Below, piece by piece: positions 7,828 to 15,311 of a stretch of 27,506 bases of DNA. Numbering within the stretch: the stretch's first letter is position 1; every line of letters begins with the position of its first letter. The translations under genes were made by a program, and so were the position numbers. The notes beneath the pieces were generated by a model. That model saw only the letters and a program-made list of their open reading frames with translations, was not told the DNA's origin and did not search any database. The stretch comes from B4-G1 sp964393895 (lineage in GTDB: Bacteria > Chloroflexota > Anaerolineae > B4-G1). The stretch is from the NCBI GenBank assembly GCA_964393895.1, contig CAYMWP010000054.1:1-27506 (forward strand), written 5' to 3'.

Positions 7828-7857
7828 TTCTCCATTCTTCCATTCCTCCATTCTTCA
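7828..7857 (-). repeat. 8-bp purine-rich tandem repeat with repeated GGAG
   Basis: On the minus strand this reads as nearly four copies of an 8-mer of the form ATGGARGA. It starts at the TGA of the glycosidase-like gene (7855-7857) and gives several Shine-Dalgarno-like GGAG/GGAA sites before the 41-residue gene. It may simply be a simple-sequence tract. Confidence 0.6.
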
Positions 7858-9612
7858 ACCCTGATACTTGAACAGTGTGCCGATCATAGTTGCGAGGAGC
7901 ATCAATGCCGCCAGGCTGACCGGCATTATCCAGGATGGCGGTTTGGGCGCTGTGGAGCCGGCCGGTGGAAGAGCAGTGGTGGCGATGGGGGCTGGAGCGG
8001 GCGGCGCGGTTTCGGTGGGAGGTGGGGGGGGCGTAGGCGACGGGGTGGCGGTTTCGGTGGGGGGCGGCACGAGGGTTGGCGTGGCGGTGGGAGGCGGGGT
8101 CTCGGTGGGGAGTGGGGTGAGCGTGGGCAATGGAGTGGCGGTCTCTGTCGCTGTGGTGGCAGTGGCGGCTTGTGTCGCTTCAGGCAAGGCGGTCTGCGCC
8201 GGAGTCTCGGTCGGCGCGGGTTCGGGCGTGGCCTCCAAGAGCGGTGCGCCGTCGCCCTCTTCGACCAGCAGGTAGGTCGGCCCGCCGATGATGCAGCCTC
8301 TCTTGTCGGCGCAACGGGCGCGGGGTAGCAGGAGCGTGTACTGCCCGTCCGCCGCCTCGATGGTTTGCTCGGCGCCGCTCTGCTCGATCAACTGCGCACT
8401 GGTCGCCAGTGCGGGCACAGAAAGCGTCACCTCGGCCTCGGTGCGCGCCCAGAGGACGCGGGTGGTGCGTCCGCCCCGGTCGAGTGTGACCACCGTGTAC
8501 AGCGATTGACGGTCCTCGTGGGCGGAAATCGCGCCGGCGTAATGCGTCGTGATCAGCCGGTAGGCGTCAAAGGCTGGACGGCGGCTTCCATCAGGCCGCA
8601 CAACGCCGTTAGGCTCAGCGCCCGGCAGAGGCGGATCGGCCACCACCCACTTGTAGACCGCTATGCGTTCCGCACCTTTGCTGAGGGCCAGAGAAAATGC
8701 CTGTAGCAGGAAACTCGCCTGTTCCTCCATGCTGACCTTGTAGTTGGCCTCGGACAAGGGGTAGGCGGGATCGTCGTTGGGAGGGGCGTCGGTCTCGTTG
8801 ACCCATATGGGTTTATGCAGGCCGTAAGCAGCCAGGGCAGCGTGAGTTGTCCCCAGTATCGTATCAAAGTTTCTGATCTCGAAATAGATGTGCAGCGAGA
8901 CGACATCAAAGTAGTAGCCGTGTTCTTGCCCCGTGGGGTCCTTTGCAGCGACCTCCAGAAAGCGCTCCAGGTAGTAGCTTTGGCCGTAGACGGTATCGTG
9001 GAAATAGGTCAATCCTGCCAGGTGGATGATGACATCGGGGTTGGCCTGGTGAGCGGCCAGGTAGGCCACCTTGAGCAGTTGATAGTATTCTTCTATCGAG
9101 CCGCACCACTCGGCGCCATAGTCTTGGGGAGCGATGTCCGGCTCGTTCCAGATAATCCAGTGATTGATGCGCCCGGTGTATATCTGAACAGTCCGCCGGA
9201 CAAACGCCGCCCACAAGTTGCCAGGATCGTCAACCGGCAAATCCAAGCCCCGAGGGACGCCGCAGCCGGCCGGCCCATCGGTGGCCCATCCTGGCGAGTG
9301 TTTCAGAACCGCTGCCACCTCGCGCCCGGCGGCGGCGGCCTGACTCAACCACACATCCGGGACGTGGTACCCGTTCCACTCCTCCGGGCCGTTGGGCTGC
9401 AACTCGGACCAGTAGAACAGGATGCGCTCCCAGCCAACGCCAGCCTCTGCCGCGGCAACGGGGTCGCGCAGAGCTTCCACCGCGCCAAAGCGGGGATCGG
9501 GTGGAGAGGACTGCGCTCTGACGGGCGGAATGAGCAGCGCGCAGAGAACGAACAGCGAGAGAGCAAATTTAGAGGCTGGGGACTTGAGATTGGGGATTGG
9601 GGATTGGGTCAT
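7855..9612 (-). CDS. Surface-anchored clan GH-A glycosidase-like protein
   Basis: A 585-residue exported protein. The signal peptide covers about residues 12-33. A TIM-barrel-like domain spans about 40-380, then a beta-rich segment, a Thr/Pro/Ala linker (about 455-555) and a C-terminal hydrophobic helix (about 562-580) that would anchor it to the membrane. The barrel shows WNEP (155-158) with Glu157 as the likely acid/base, and WVNET (270-274) with Glu273 as the likely nucleophile, as in clan GH-A enzymes such as GH39 or GH5. The substrate is not readable. ATG 9612 overlaps the stop of the epimerase gene as ATGA (9609-9612), so translation is probably coupled. This start is preferred to a codon at 9642 that would overlap the epimerase gene by 34 bases. 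No Shine-Dalgarno sequence is visible. It likely cleaves or remodels an envelope or environmental polysaccharide. Confidence 0.78.
   Translation of the reverse strand: MTQSPIPNLKSPASKFALSLFVLCALLIPPVRAQSSPPDPRFGAVEALRDPVAAAEAGVGWERILFYWSELQPNGPEEWNGYHVPDVWLSQAAAAGREVAAVLKHSPGWATDGPAGCGVPRGLDLPVDDPGNLWAAFVRRTVQIYTGRINHWIIWNEPDIAPQDYGAEWCGSIEEYYQLLKVAYLAAHQANPDVIIHLAGLTYFHDTVYGQSYYLERFLEVAAKDPTGQEHGYYFDVVSLHIYFEIRNFDTILGTTHAALAAYGLHKPIWVNETDAPPNDDPAYPLSEANYKVSMEEQASFLLQAFSLALSKGAERIAVYKWVVADPPLPGAEPNGVVRPDGSRRPAFDAYRLITTHYAGAISAHEDRQSLYTVVTLDRGGRTTRVLWARTEAEVTLSVPALATSAQLIEQSGAEQTIEAADGQYTLLLPRARCADKRGCIIGGPTYLLVEEGDGAPLLEATPEPAPTETPAQTALPEATQAATATTATETATPLPTLTPLPTETPPPTATPTLVPPPTETATPSPTPPPPPTETAPPAPAPIATTALPPAGSTAPKPPSWIMPVSLAALMLLATMIGTLFKYQG
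8089..8117 (+). other. Candidate G-quadruplex motif in the linker-coding DNA
   Basis: Four G-runs, GGG (8089-8091), GGGG (8096-8099), GGGG (8107-8110) and GGGG (8114-8117), with loops of 4, 7 and 3 bases fit the usual quadruplex rule. It lies on the template strand of the glycosidase-like gene and follows from Pro/Thr-rich codon content, so it may have no function. Confidence 0.4.
9589..9609. repeat. 7-bp tandem repeat at the glycosidase start
   Basis: Three consecutive ATTGGGG units (9589-9595, 9596-9602 and 9603-9609, the last ending in T). They encode the first residues of the glycosidase-like protein (MTQSPIPNLK), ahead of its hydrophobic signal core. Confidence 0.7.
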
Positions 9613-10568
9613 TGGAGTTTTAGAATCTCGCTTCGATACCACTCCCAGAAGCGGAGCATCCCCTCGGCGACGGGGACGGCCGGCTCATAGCCCAAGAGTT
9701 GGCGGGCTTTGGCGACGTCGGCGTAGGTGATGGGAGGTTCGCTGGGCGGGGCGGGTGGGGTGGTCATCCGTGCGCTCTTGCCGACCAGTTCTTCGACCAG
9801 TTCCACAAAGTCGGCCATGCGCACCGGCTCGCCGCGCCCCAGGTTGATGACCTGGTAGTCCATTGGACGGTCAACGGCGACCACGACCCCGGAGACGATG
9901 TCGGTGACATAGGTCCAGTCGCGGTGCATCTCGCCGGCCTCGTAGAGTTTGAACTCCCGCTCATGGACGATAGAGTCGGTGATGATGTAGGGCATCATGT
10001 CGGGCCGGCCGCGCGGGCCGTAGACGGAGAAAAAGCGCAACCCGGTGAAGGATAGCTCGAACATGTTGTGGTAAGCGTGCCCCATCACTTCGCCGGCGAT
10101 CTTGGTGGCCGGGTAGGGGGCCAGCGGTTTTCCCAGGGGATCGTCCTCCCGAAACGGCAGCCGTTCGGTGCGGCCATAGACGGAGGAGGTGGAGGCAAAG
10201 ACAAAGTGGGAGACGCTCGTCTTGCGGGCCGCCTCCAGCAGGTTGGCCGTGCCGCGCACGTTTACGTCCACGTAGAGCGGGCCGCGCTCGATGGAGTAAC
10301 GCACTCCCGCCATCGCCGCCAGATGGATTATGGCGTCGAACCCGCCTTCCGCGCAGATGCGCTCCATCGTCTCCGCGTCACGCACGTCGGCCTGGTGGAG
10401 CGTGAAGCGCGGGTTACGCGCCAGCGGCGCGACGTTGGCCCGCTTGCGGGCGGGATCGTAATAGTCGTTGAAATTGTCCAGACCGGCGACAGTGTCGCCC
10501 CGGGCCAGGAGCTTTGCGGCGACGTGGCTGCCGATGAAGCCAGCCGCTCCGGTGACCAGGATGTTCAT
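9609..10568 (-). CDS. NAD-dependent UDP-sugar epimerase (UDP-glucuronate 4-epimerase-like)
   Basis: An extended short-chain dehydrogenase of 319 residues that interconverts UDP-sugars for envelope polysaccharides. It has GAAGFIG (7-13) for NAD binding, LDNFNDYYDP (30-39) typical of UDP-glucuronate and UDP-glucose 4-epimerases, ASTSSVYG (125-132) and the catalytic Y152-P-A-T-K156. ATG 10568 follows GAGGA; an in-frame TTG at 10583 would add five residues and lacks support. The gene lies 32 bases after recJ and overlaps the glycosidase-like gene by four bases, so these three are probably one transcript. The exact sugar cannot be fixed: UDP-GlcA to UDP-GalA is the best guess because of the DNFNDYYDP stretch. 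Confidence 0.88.
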   Translation of the reverse strand: MNILVTGAAGFIGSHVAAKLLARGDTVAGLDNFNDYYDPARKRANVAPLARNPRFTLHQADVRDAETMERICAEGGFDAIIHLAAMAGVRYSIERGPLYVDVNVRGTANLLEAARKTSVSHFVFASTSSVYGRTERLPFREDDPLGKPLAPYPATKIAGEVMGHAYHNMFELSFTGLRFFSVYGPRGRPDMMPYIITDSIVHEREFKLYEAGEMHRDWTYVTDIVSGVVVAVDRPMDYQVINLGRGEPVRMADFVELVEELVGKSARMTTPPAPPSEPPITYADVAKARQLLGYEPAVPVAEGMLRFWEWYRSEILKLQ

Positions 10569-10600
10569 TTTCGGTGTCCTCAAGTCCTATCTCGGTCCAA

Positions 10601-12331
10601 CTACAGGCGGCTGACGTCATCTAATCCTGCCGGGCGAATATCCTGCACGTTCAGTTGGAGTTGCCGCTGCCCGTTCCACTCGTTGACTTCCAGGTGGTAG
10701 ACGGCGTCCACCCGGTCGGGCAGTTTCCCGGCCCATTCTCCCTGCCGGAAGGCGATGCTATCCCAGGTGACCCGCCCATCGGAGAGTCTGAGCTTGAGAT
10801 GCCGGCCGTCGTGTCCCACGGCCCGTTGATCCCTGGCCTGGACGTTCCGGCTGAGGAAGAGGGGCTGGGGGTTGGCGTAGCCGCAGGGTTCCAACCGCTC
10901 CAATTCCAGTCGCAGTTCCCACGACAGTTGAGCTAGTTCGATCTCGGCGTCCACGCTCAGGGCGGGAACCGGTTCGCCGGACAGTTGCTCTGCGGCCAGT
11001 TCTTGCAATTTGCCGGCCAACTCGTCCAGGTGCTCGTTGGAGACGGTGAACCCCGCTGCGGTAGCGTGCCCGCCGTGCTGGATCAATAAATCTGCACATT
11101 CGTCAATCGCCTCGATGATGTTGAATTCTGGGATTGAGCGAGCGGAGCCACGGCTGACTCTATCTCCTACCTCGACGACGATGGCAGGGCGATAGAATTC
11201 GTCAACCAGGCGGCTGGCGGCCAATCCCACGATCCCAGCGGGAAAGCTGGGGTCGGCGGCGAACAGGAGTGGCGCTTCGCTCGTTGTATCCAGCGCCAGT
11301 TGGCGGGCCAACTCTTGGGTTGCGGACGTGATTTGCCTCCGCTCGTGGTTCAACCGATCCAGTTCCCCGGCCAGTTGTTCGGCCTCGGCAGGGTATTGGG
11401 TTCCCAGGAGCTGGTAGGCCAGCTTGGCGTGGCCCAGCCGTCCGGCGGCGTTGATGCGTGGCCCCAGTGCGTAGCTGATGGCAGCGGCATCCACCTGTCC
11501 GGCTTTGACCCGGGCCTGCCGGCAGAGCGCCTCAATGCCCGGTCGCGCCATACTGTTGAGGCGCTTCAGGCCGCGATGCACTAACGTCCGGTTCTCGCCC
11601 AGCAAAGGAACCAGGTCGGCCACGGTTCCCAGGGCGACCAGGTCAACCAGGTCTTTTTCTACCAGGCGGGTCTCCTGCGCGGTCACCCGAGCCTGGCGGT
11701 GGCTGCGTAGCAGGGCCTGGGCGAGTTTGTAGGCCACGCCCACCCCGGCCAACTCTTTGAAATGGTAATCGCTGTCCTCTCTCTTGGGATCAATCACAGC
11801 CACGGCCTCGGGCAGGTCCTCGCCGACGGAGTGGTGGTCGGTGACAATGATGTCCAGGCCCAGCCGGTTGGCGTGGACGATCTGGGGTAGCGCACGGATG
11901 CCGCAATCTACGGTGACAACGACGCGGGTGTCGTCGCGTGCCATCTCGGTCAGAACCTCTTGGCGCAGGCCGTATCCCTCGTCCACGCGGTGGGGGATGT
12001 AGGGGCGCACGCGGCCCCCGAGCGCCCGCAGGGTCTGGACGAGCAATGCCGTGGCGGTGACACCGTCGGCGTCAAAGTCTCCATAAACGGTGATGGGTTC
12101 GCCAGCGCGCAGCGCCCGTCGCAGACGGGTCACGGCGGTGGACATTCCTGGGAGGTCGAAAGGATTGCCTTCGGCGCCTTCTCCGTCGAGAAAGGCGGCC
12201 GCCTCCGTGGGGTCGGTGATACCTCGGTTGTAGAGCACCTGGACGACGATGGGGTGCAAGGGGGCTAGGCGGGCGATGTGACTGGGCGGGGCAGGCGGCG
12301 CGACCTGCCAATGTTTGGGGCGTAAGGGCAT
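10601..12331 (-). CDS. recJ: Single-stranded-DNA-specific exonuclease RecJ
   Basis: A 5'-3' single-strand exonuclease used in recombination and mismatch or base-excision repair. The 576-residue protein has DHH-family motif I GDFDADG (84-90), VDCG (141-144), DHH (165-167), the DHHA1-type GPRINAAGRLGH segment, and GGHATAAGF in the C-terminal half, followed by an OB-like domain. Length and motif order are typical. ATG 12331 has GGAG six bases upstream; in-frame ATGs at 12343 and 12373 lack this, and the latter falls within the hairpin at 12351-12379. It is first in a likely recJ, epimerase, glycosidase transcript, an unusual functional mix that need not reflect a pathway. Confidence 0.93.
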   Translation of the reverse strand: MPLRPKHWQVAPPAPPSHIARLAPLHPIVVQVLYNRGITDPTEAAAFLDGEGAEGNPFDLPGMSTAVTRLRRALRAGEPITVYGDFDADGVTATALLVQTLRALGGRVRPYIPHRVDEGYGLRQEVLTEMARDDTRVVVTVDCGIRALPQIVHANRLGLDIIVTDHHSVGEDLPEAVAVIDPKREDSDYHFKELAGVGVAYKLAQALLRSHRQARVTAQETRLVEKDLVDLVALGTVADLVPLLGENRTLVHRGLKRLNSMARPGIEALCRQARVKAGQVDAAAISYALGPRINAAGRLGHAKLAYQLLGTQYPAEAEQLAGELDRLNHERRQITSATQELARQLALDTTSEAPLLFAADPSFPAGIVGLAASRLVDEFYRPAIVVEVGDRVSRGSARSIPEFNIIEAIDECADLLIQHGGHATAAGFTVSNEHLDELAGKLQELAAEQLSGEPVPALSVDAEIELAQLSWELRLELERLEPCGYANPQPLFLSRNVQARDQRAVGHDGRHLKLRLSDGRVTWDSIAFRQGEWAGKLPDRVDAVYHLEVNEWNGQRQLQLNVQDIRPAGLDDVSRL

Positions 12332-12350
12332 AGAGAACTCCATTCCAGGA

Positions 12351-12379
12351 GACCCGAAGAGTCTTGGACTCATCGGGTC
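12351..12379. repeat. Hairpin in the recJ leader
   Basis: 13-base arms GACCCGAAGAGTC (12351-12363) and GACTCATCGGGTC (12367-12379) with one mismatch and a 3-base loop. It sits about 20 bases upstream of the recJ start. The GACCC...GGGTC ends recall the 32-bp REP-like palindrome, but the middle differs. Confidence 0.65.
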
Positions 12380-12410
12380 CGAATGATGTTATCTTACCAC
12401 AACGTGGGTA

Positions 12411-12446
12411 AAAGGAAAAGCCCTTCTTCTAGAGAGAAAGGGCTTT
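12411..12446 (-). terminator. Rho-independent terminator for the DUF4870 gene
   Basis: On the minus strand a stem AAAGCCCTT/AAGGGCTTT (9 perfect pairs, further weak pairs inside, 12417-12446) is followed by TTTTCCTTTT. It lies 26 bases after the DUF4870 stop and before recJ, separating the two units. Confidence 0.7.
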
Positions 12447-12471
12447 CCCTGGGTTCTGTTTCGGTGTGGAT

Positions 12472-12783
12472 TTATGCCCAACCCTGGTTTCTCACAAAAT
12501 CGGAGATGACGGGCACTTCGACCAACTCGCCCTGGTAGGACTTGATGCCCAGGTAGATGGCGTAGAACCATACCAGGATGCCGATGCAAAAGCCACTCAG
12601 GATGATCGTTATGACGCCCAAGATGATGGATACCACGGCGTTATACTTGAGGAAAGGGCGATTTTTCTTATCCTCGATCAACAGCACGATGATGCCGATC
12701 AGAGGAGCAAAAATATAACTCAGCAAAGCCCATAGCTTATCGTCCTGGGTGATCTCTCCGCCACCGATTGCTTCTTCTGCCAT
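12472..12783 (-). CDS. DUF4870 (Tic20-like) small membrane protein
   Basis: A 103-residue membrane protein with the DUF4870 pattern: an N-terminal acidic stretch, then DKLWALLSYIF...LIGIIVLLIEDKKNRPFLKYNAV, a hydrophobic block, and WFYAIYLGIKSYQG near the end. Three to four short helices are seen. The molecular role of the family is unknown. The start is unambiguous: AAAGGAGGTGA precedes the ATG by about seven bases. It is a single-gene unit, with a consensus promoter at 12867-12895 and a terminator at 12411-12446. Its leader of about 77 bases holds a small hairpin (GTAAAGC/GCTTTAC, 12824-12830/12844-12850). Confidence 0.88.
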   Translation of the reverse strand: MAEEAIGGGEITQDDKLWALLSYIFAPLIGIIVLLIEDKKNRPFLKYNAVVSIILGVITIILSGFCIGILVWFYAIYLGIKSYQGELVEVPVISDFVRNQGWA

Positions 12784-12866
12784 ATTGGTTCACCTCCTTT
12801 TGTCCCGGTGAGCGATGGATTTAGTAAAGCACCCACGTGTCGCGCTTTACCCCCGGGGTTTGCGCT

Positions 12867-12895
12867 ATTTTAGCAGACTATGGGAGGGGTGTCAA
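12867..12895 (-). promoter_or_regulatory. Sigma70-type promoter for the DUF4870 gene
   Basis: On the minus strand a perfect TTGACA (12890-12895) and TAAAAT (12867-12872) are separated by 17 bases. Transcription would start near 12860. It is divergent to the promoter at 12926-12953, with the two -35 boxes 30 bases apart. Confidence 0.7.
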
Positions 12896-12925
12896 CTCGG
12901 TTGGCAATGGCGAGTTGGGGTTTTC

Positions 12926-12953
12926 TTGACACCCTTCATCGGCGTGGTACAAT
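12926..12953 (+). promoter_or_regulatory. Sigma70-type promoter for hdrB-hdrC
   Basis: A perfect TTGACA (12926-12931) and TACAAT (12948-12953) with a 16-base spacer. The predicted start near 12960 shows that the ATG at 12815 in the hdrB frame cannot be the start on this transcript. Confidence 0.7.
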
Positions 12954-12970
12954 CTTTTGGGAGCGGTATA

Positions 12971-13975
12971 GTGGGGCAAATTGGCTGCAAGTACTCGACT
13001 CCATTCACCCTCAATGACGAAGACACTCCGTTCGGCCGTAAGCGCGGTGGCGTCTCCCGACCGCAGCCGGAGGGATTGGGCTCGGTCGGAGACCTCGCCC
13101 AACGACGGGGGGTTATTTTCGAGGCAGTAACTCTGACTGAACAGGCTGACCCGAAATTGTCTTTTTACCCCGGCTGCCTGGTGCACCAGCGCATGCCGGA
13201 GTACGAGGCCGCCGCTCGCGCTGTGCTGCGAACGCTGGGGATCAAGCTCGAGATCGTCCAGCAGGCTGCCTGCTGCGGCTCGCCCGTGATCGAGTCATTC
13301 ACCGCCGATTGGGTCTACCTGGCCGCCTACAACCTGGCGCTGGTGGAGCGGATGGAGCACAGTACGGTCGTGACCGTGTGCGGCGGCTGCACCAACACCC
13401 TCACCCGCGCCGCTCACGCGCTACGAGAGCCTGACGTCCGCTCCGCAGCGAACCGCCGCTTGCAACCACTGGGACTTGCCGTTACCGGGCAGGTGGAAGT
13501 AAAGCACCTGGTGCGGCTGTTGGCCGAGCGGGAGGACGACTTGCGGGAGCGAGTCGCGCGGCCGCTCCCTTTCCGCGTGGCGCTCACCAATCCCTGCCAG
13601 GTCTTTCGCCCCGGCGAGGTGATGGGCTTTGATGACCCGCTCGAGCCTCAAAGCCTGCGCCGGCTGGTCGAACTGACCGGTGCTCAGGTGGTGGAATACG
13701 GCGGCGAGGACGAGTGCTGCGGCGCGACGCTCTACCTGGCCGACCAGGCTCTCTCGCTGGCGGCAGGGCGGCGCAAGTTGGAGGCCGTACGGGGAGCCGA
13801 TATTTTGCTTCACGGCTGCGGCAACTGCCAATTGCTGCTGCGTCGCTTCCAGCGCCTTATCGTCCGCGACGAGCCGGGCCTGCGCAAGCGGGCGCTGCTC
13901 CTGCCGCAACTGATCGGGCTGGCGATGGGGCTGCCGGAGGCGGACTTGGGACTGCGGGAGGGCGCATGGCAATAG
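12971..13975 (+). CDS. HdrB-like heterodisulfide reductase subunit B (two CCG domains)
   Basis: A cysteine-rich electron-transfer protein. Two complete CCG domains are visible, which in HdrB hold non-cubane [4Fe-4S] clusters for disulfide reduction. The first has YPGC, then ACCGSP and CGGC; the second has NPCQV, then DECCGAT and HGCGNC. The start is unsure. GTG 12971 has GGGAG seven bases upstream but lies about 11 bases from the predicted transcription start. TTG 13157, just before SFYPGC, has no Shine-Dalgarno but gives 272 residues, closer to the usual 280-300, and GC at third codon positions rises only from there. The hdrC gene overlaps its end by 10 bases. No HdrA, MvhD or flavin subunit is in the window, so the electron donor and disulfide substrate are unknown. 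Confidence 0.8.
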   Translation: MGQIGCKYSTPFTLNDEDTPFGRKRGGVSRPQPEGLGSVGDLAQRRGVIFEAVTLTEQADPKLSFYPGCLVHQRMPEYEAAARAVLRTLGIKLEIVQQAACCGSPVIESFTADWVYLAAYNLALVERMEHSTVVTVCGGCTNTLTRAAHALREPDVRSAANRRLQPLGLAVTGQVEVKHLVRLLAEREDDLRERVARPLPFRVALTNPCQVFRPGEVMGFDDPLEPQSLRRLVELTGAQVVEYGGEDECCGATLYLADQALSLAAGRRKLEAVRGADILLHGCGNCQLLLRRFQRLIVRDEPGLRKRALLLPQLIGLAMGLPEADLGLREGAWQ

Positions 13976-14352
13976 AGCATCCCGAGGCCTGCCTGCAGTG
14001 TGGCGCTTGCGTCGCCGTCTGCCCGGTGGAGATGGTGGGCGGTCACGCCATCGTCACCTTCCTGGCCGATCCCGAATCCACCGACTATTCGGTCTGGTTG
14101 TGCACCTCCTGTTGGCGCTGCCAGGAGGCGTGCCCCCAAGGGGTGGACATTTACGGGCTGATGATGGAGCAACGCCGCCGCGAACCGGCCCCCGACGGAT
14201 ACCGGGCCGCCTTCGCAAGCGTCCTGGCGTGTGGTCTGGCGTTGGAAATCCCGCAGGAGGAACTCGATCACATGCGGGCTGCCTGGGGATTGGAAGCGGT
14301 CAGGCTGCCGCCGCCCGATCTCGCCCGCGCCCTCCTCCGCGCCGATGAATAG
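13966..14352 (+). CDS. HdrC-like 4Fe-4S ferredoxin subunit
   Basis: A 128-residue iron-sulphur protein with two [4Fe-4S] sites: CLQCGACVAVCP near residue 11 and CTSCWRCQEACPQGVDIYGL near residue 46, then a short helical C-terminal part. This is the layout of HdrC, which passes electrons to HdrB. It overlaps hdrB by 10 bases and has GGGAGG just before its ATG, so the two are co-translated. The second site keeps the CP-x-G-VDI extension usual in HdrC and GlpC proteins. The C-terminal PPPDLARALLRADE carries no motif I know. Confidence 0.82.
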   Translation: MAIEHPEACLQCGACVAVCPVEMVGGHAIVTFLADPESTDYSVWLCTSCWRCQEACPQGVDIYGLMMEQRRREPAPDGYRAAFASVLACGLALEIPQEELDHMRAAWGLEAVRLPPPDLARALLRADE

Positions 14353-14378
14353 AGCCAAGTAGTCTCGTTCTTCGCAAC

Positions 14379-14406
14379 TTGTGTCTCTGTTTCGACGTAG
14401 TATACT
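14379..14406 (+). promoter_or_regulatory. Candidate promoter for nfeD-flotillin, next to the MITE insertion
   Basis: TTGTGT (14379-14384) and TATACT (14401-14406) are 16 bases apart. Transcription would start near 14413, within the target duplication of the inserted element. The -35 is imperfect. Confidence 0.4.
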
Positions 14407-14415
14407 ATATAAAGT

Positions 14416-14575
14416 GGCTCTACGCAGATTCGTGGGGTAAAAAAGCGCTGTGAGCTGAGCAAGCTTTTTCGCCCCCTATATCTGACGGTATCAGGCGTTC
14501 TATGACCATATATGGGGGTGGTTTAAGGCTGGCCCAACATTTGTCGTTTTCCACCCCGCAAATCTGCGTAGACCC
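14416..14575. mobile_element. 160-bp MITE-like element with 23-bp TIRs and 8-bp target duplication
   Basis: Terminal inverted repeats at 14416-14438 (starting GGCTCTACGCAG) and 14553-14575 match at 20 of 23 positions, with A-rich similarity continuing inward. The element is flanked directly on both sides by the identical octamer TATAAAGT (14408-14415 and 14576-14583), as expected of a target-site duplication. The 114-base interior has no gene and holds a weaker nested inverted repeat (CCCCC at 14472-14476, GGGGG at 14514-14518). GG-beginning termini and an AT-rich 8-bp duplication fit a non-autonomous derivative of an ISL3-type transposon; that family call is from memory of family features. 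No transposase gene is in the window. It lies between hdrC and nfeD, in the likely nfeD leader. Confidence 0.78.
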
Positions 14576-14610
14576 TATAAAGTCAGGTTTGCGCCAGAAA
14601 GGGGGCGACG

Positions 14611-15267
14611 ATGGAAGTGTTAACCGGAATGGGAACGCTCAATTGCGTCTATTTTTTCCTCTTTGCGCTGGGCGTGGGGTATGCGCTCGTCGCGGTGGTG
14701 CTGGGAGGGCTTTCTCACGTTGACGTGCCCGGCGTGGATATTGACATTCCCGGCGTCGAACTCCATCCCGGCGAGCCGGACATCCACATCGAGATGCCCT
14801 TCCACCACGACATCAGCCACGACGTGGATCATCCCGAAGTAGGACTTTCCCCCCTAAGCCCCATCGTCATCGCCACCTTCATCACGACCTTTGGCGGGAC
14901 GGGCATTATCGTCAATACTCTGACTTCACTTCGCCCTGTGCTGGGGCTGATGATCTCCACCGTGAGTGGAATAGGGCTTGCGCTCGTCATGTTCCTGCTG
15001 TACACCCGCGTGTTGCTGGCGGCCCAGGGTTCCAGCGAGGTGCAGTCCGGAGAGTTGGTTGGTAGAATGGCCGAGACGACCACTCCCATTCCAGAGGGCC
15101 AGGTGGGGGAAATCGTGCTCGTAGCCCGGGGGGCGCGAGTGAGGCACCCCGCTCGCTCGGCCGACGGGCAGGCCATCCCGCGTGGGGCGGCAGTAGAGAT
15201 TGTGGATGAGGCGGGCAGTGTGGTCATGGTGCAGGCCCCGAGGGCGCATGCTCGCGCTGAAGAGTAA
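14611..15267 (+). CDS. NfeD-like membrane protein with His/Asp-rich loop
   Basis: A 218-residue membrane protein of the NfeD type that partners SPFH/flotillin proteins in membrane microdomains. It has an N-terminal helix (about 13-33), a hydrophilic loop (35-80) rich in His, Asp, Glu and Pro with repeated PG-V-D/E units, two hydrophobic segments (about 84-103 and 108-130), and a C-terminal OB-fold-like domain from about 143 (GELVGRMAE...GAAVEIVDEAG). The loop has seven His, enough to suggest metal binding, and is longer than in the OB-only NfeD forms. A GGGGG tract precedes the ATG. The flotillin gene follows after 44 bases, as in the Bacillus yuaF-yuaG arrangement. Its leader is interrupted by the MITE. 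Confidence 0.78.
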   Translation: MEVLTGMGTLNCVYFFLFALGVGYALVAVVLGGLSHVDVPGVDIDIPGVELHPGEPDIHIEMPFHHDISHDVDHPEVGLSPLSPIVIATFITTFGGTGIIVNTLTSLRPVLGLMISTVSGIGLALVMFLLYTRVLLAAQGSSEVQSGELVGRMAETTTPIPEGQVGEIVLVARGARVRHPARSADGQAIPRGAAVEIVDEAGSVVMVQAPRAHARAEE

Positions 15268-15311
15268 TCGTAGAACGAGAGAGCTAGTTTAACAGACAAG
15301 GAGGATAGACG

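Noticed and set aside
12815..12970. Extension of hdrB to an ATG at 12815
   Set aside because: It lies upstream of a near-consensus promoter (12926-12953) and codes for nothing recognisable.
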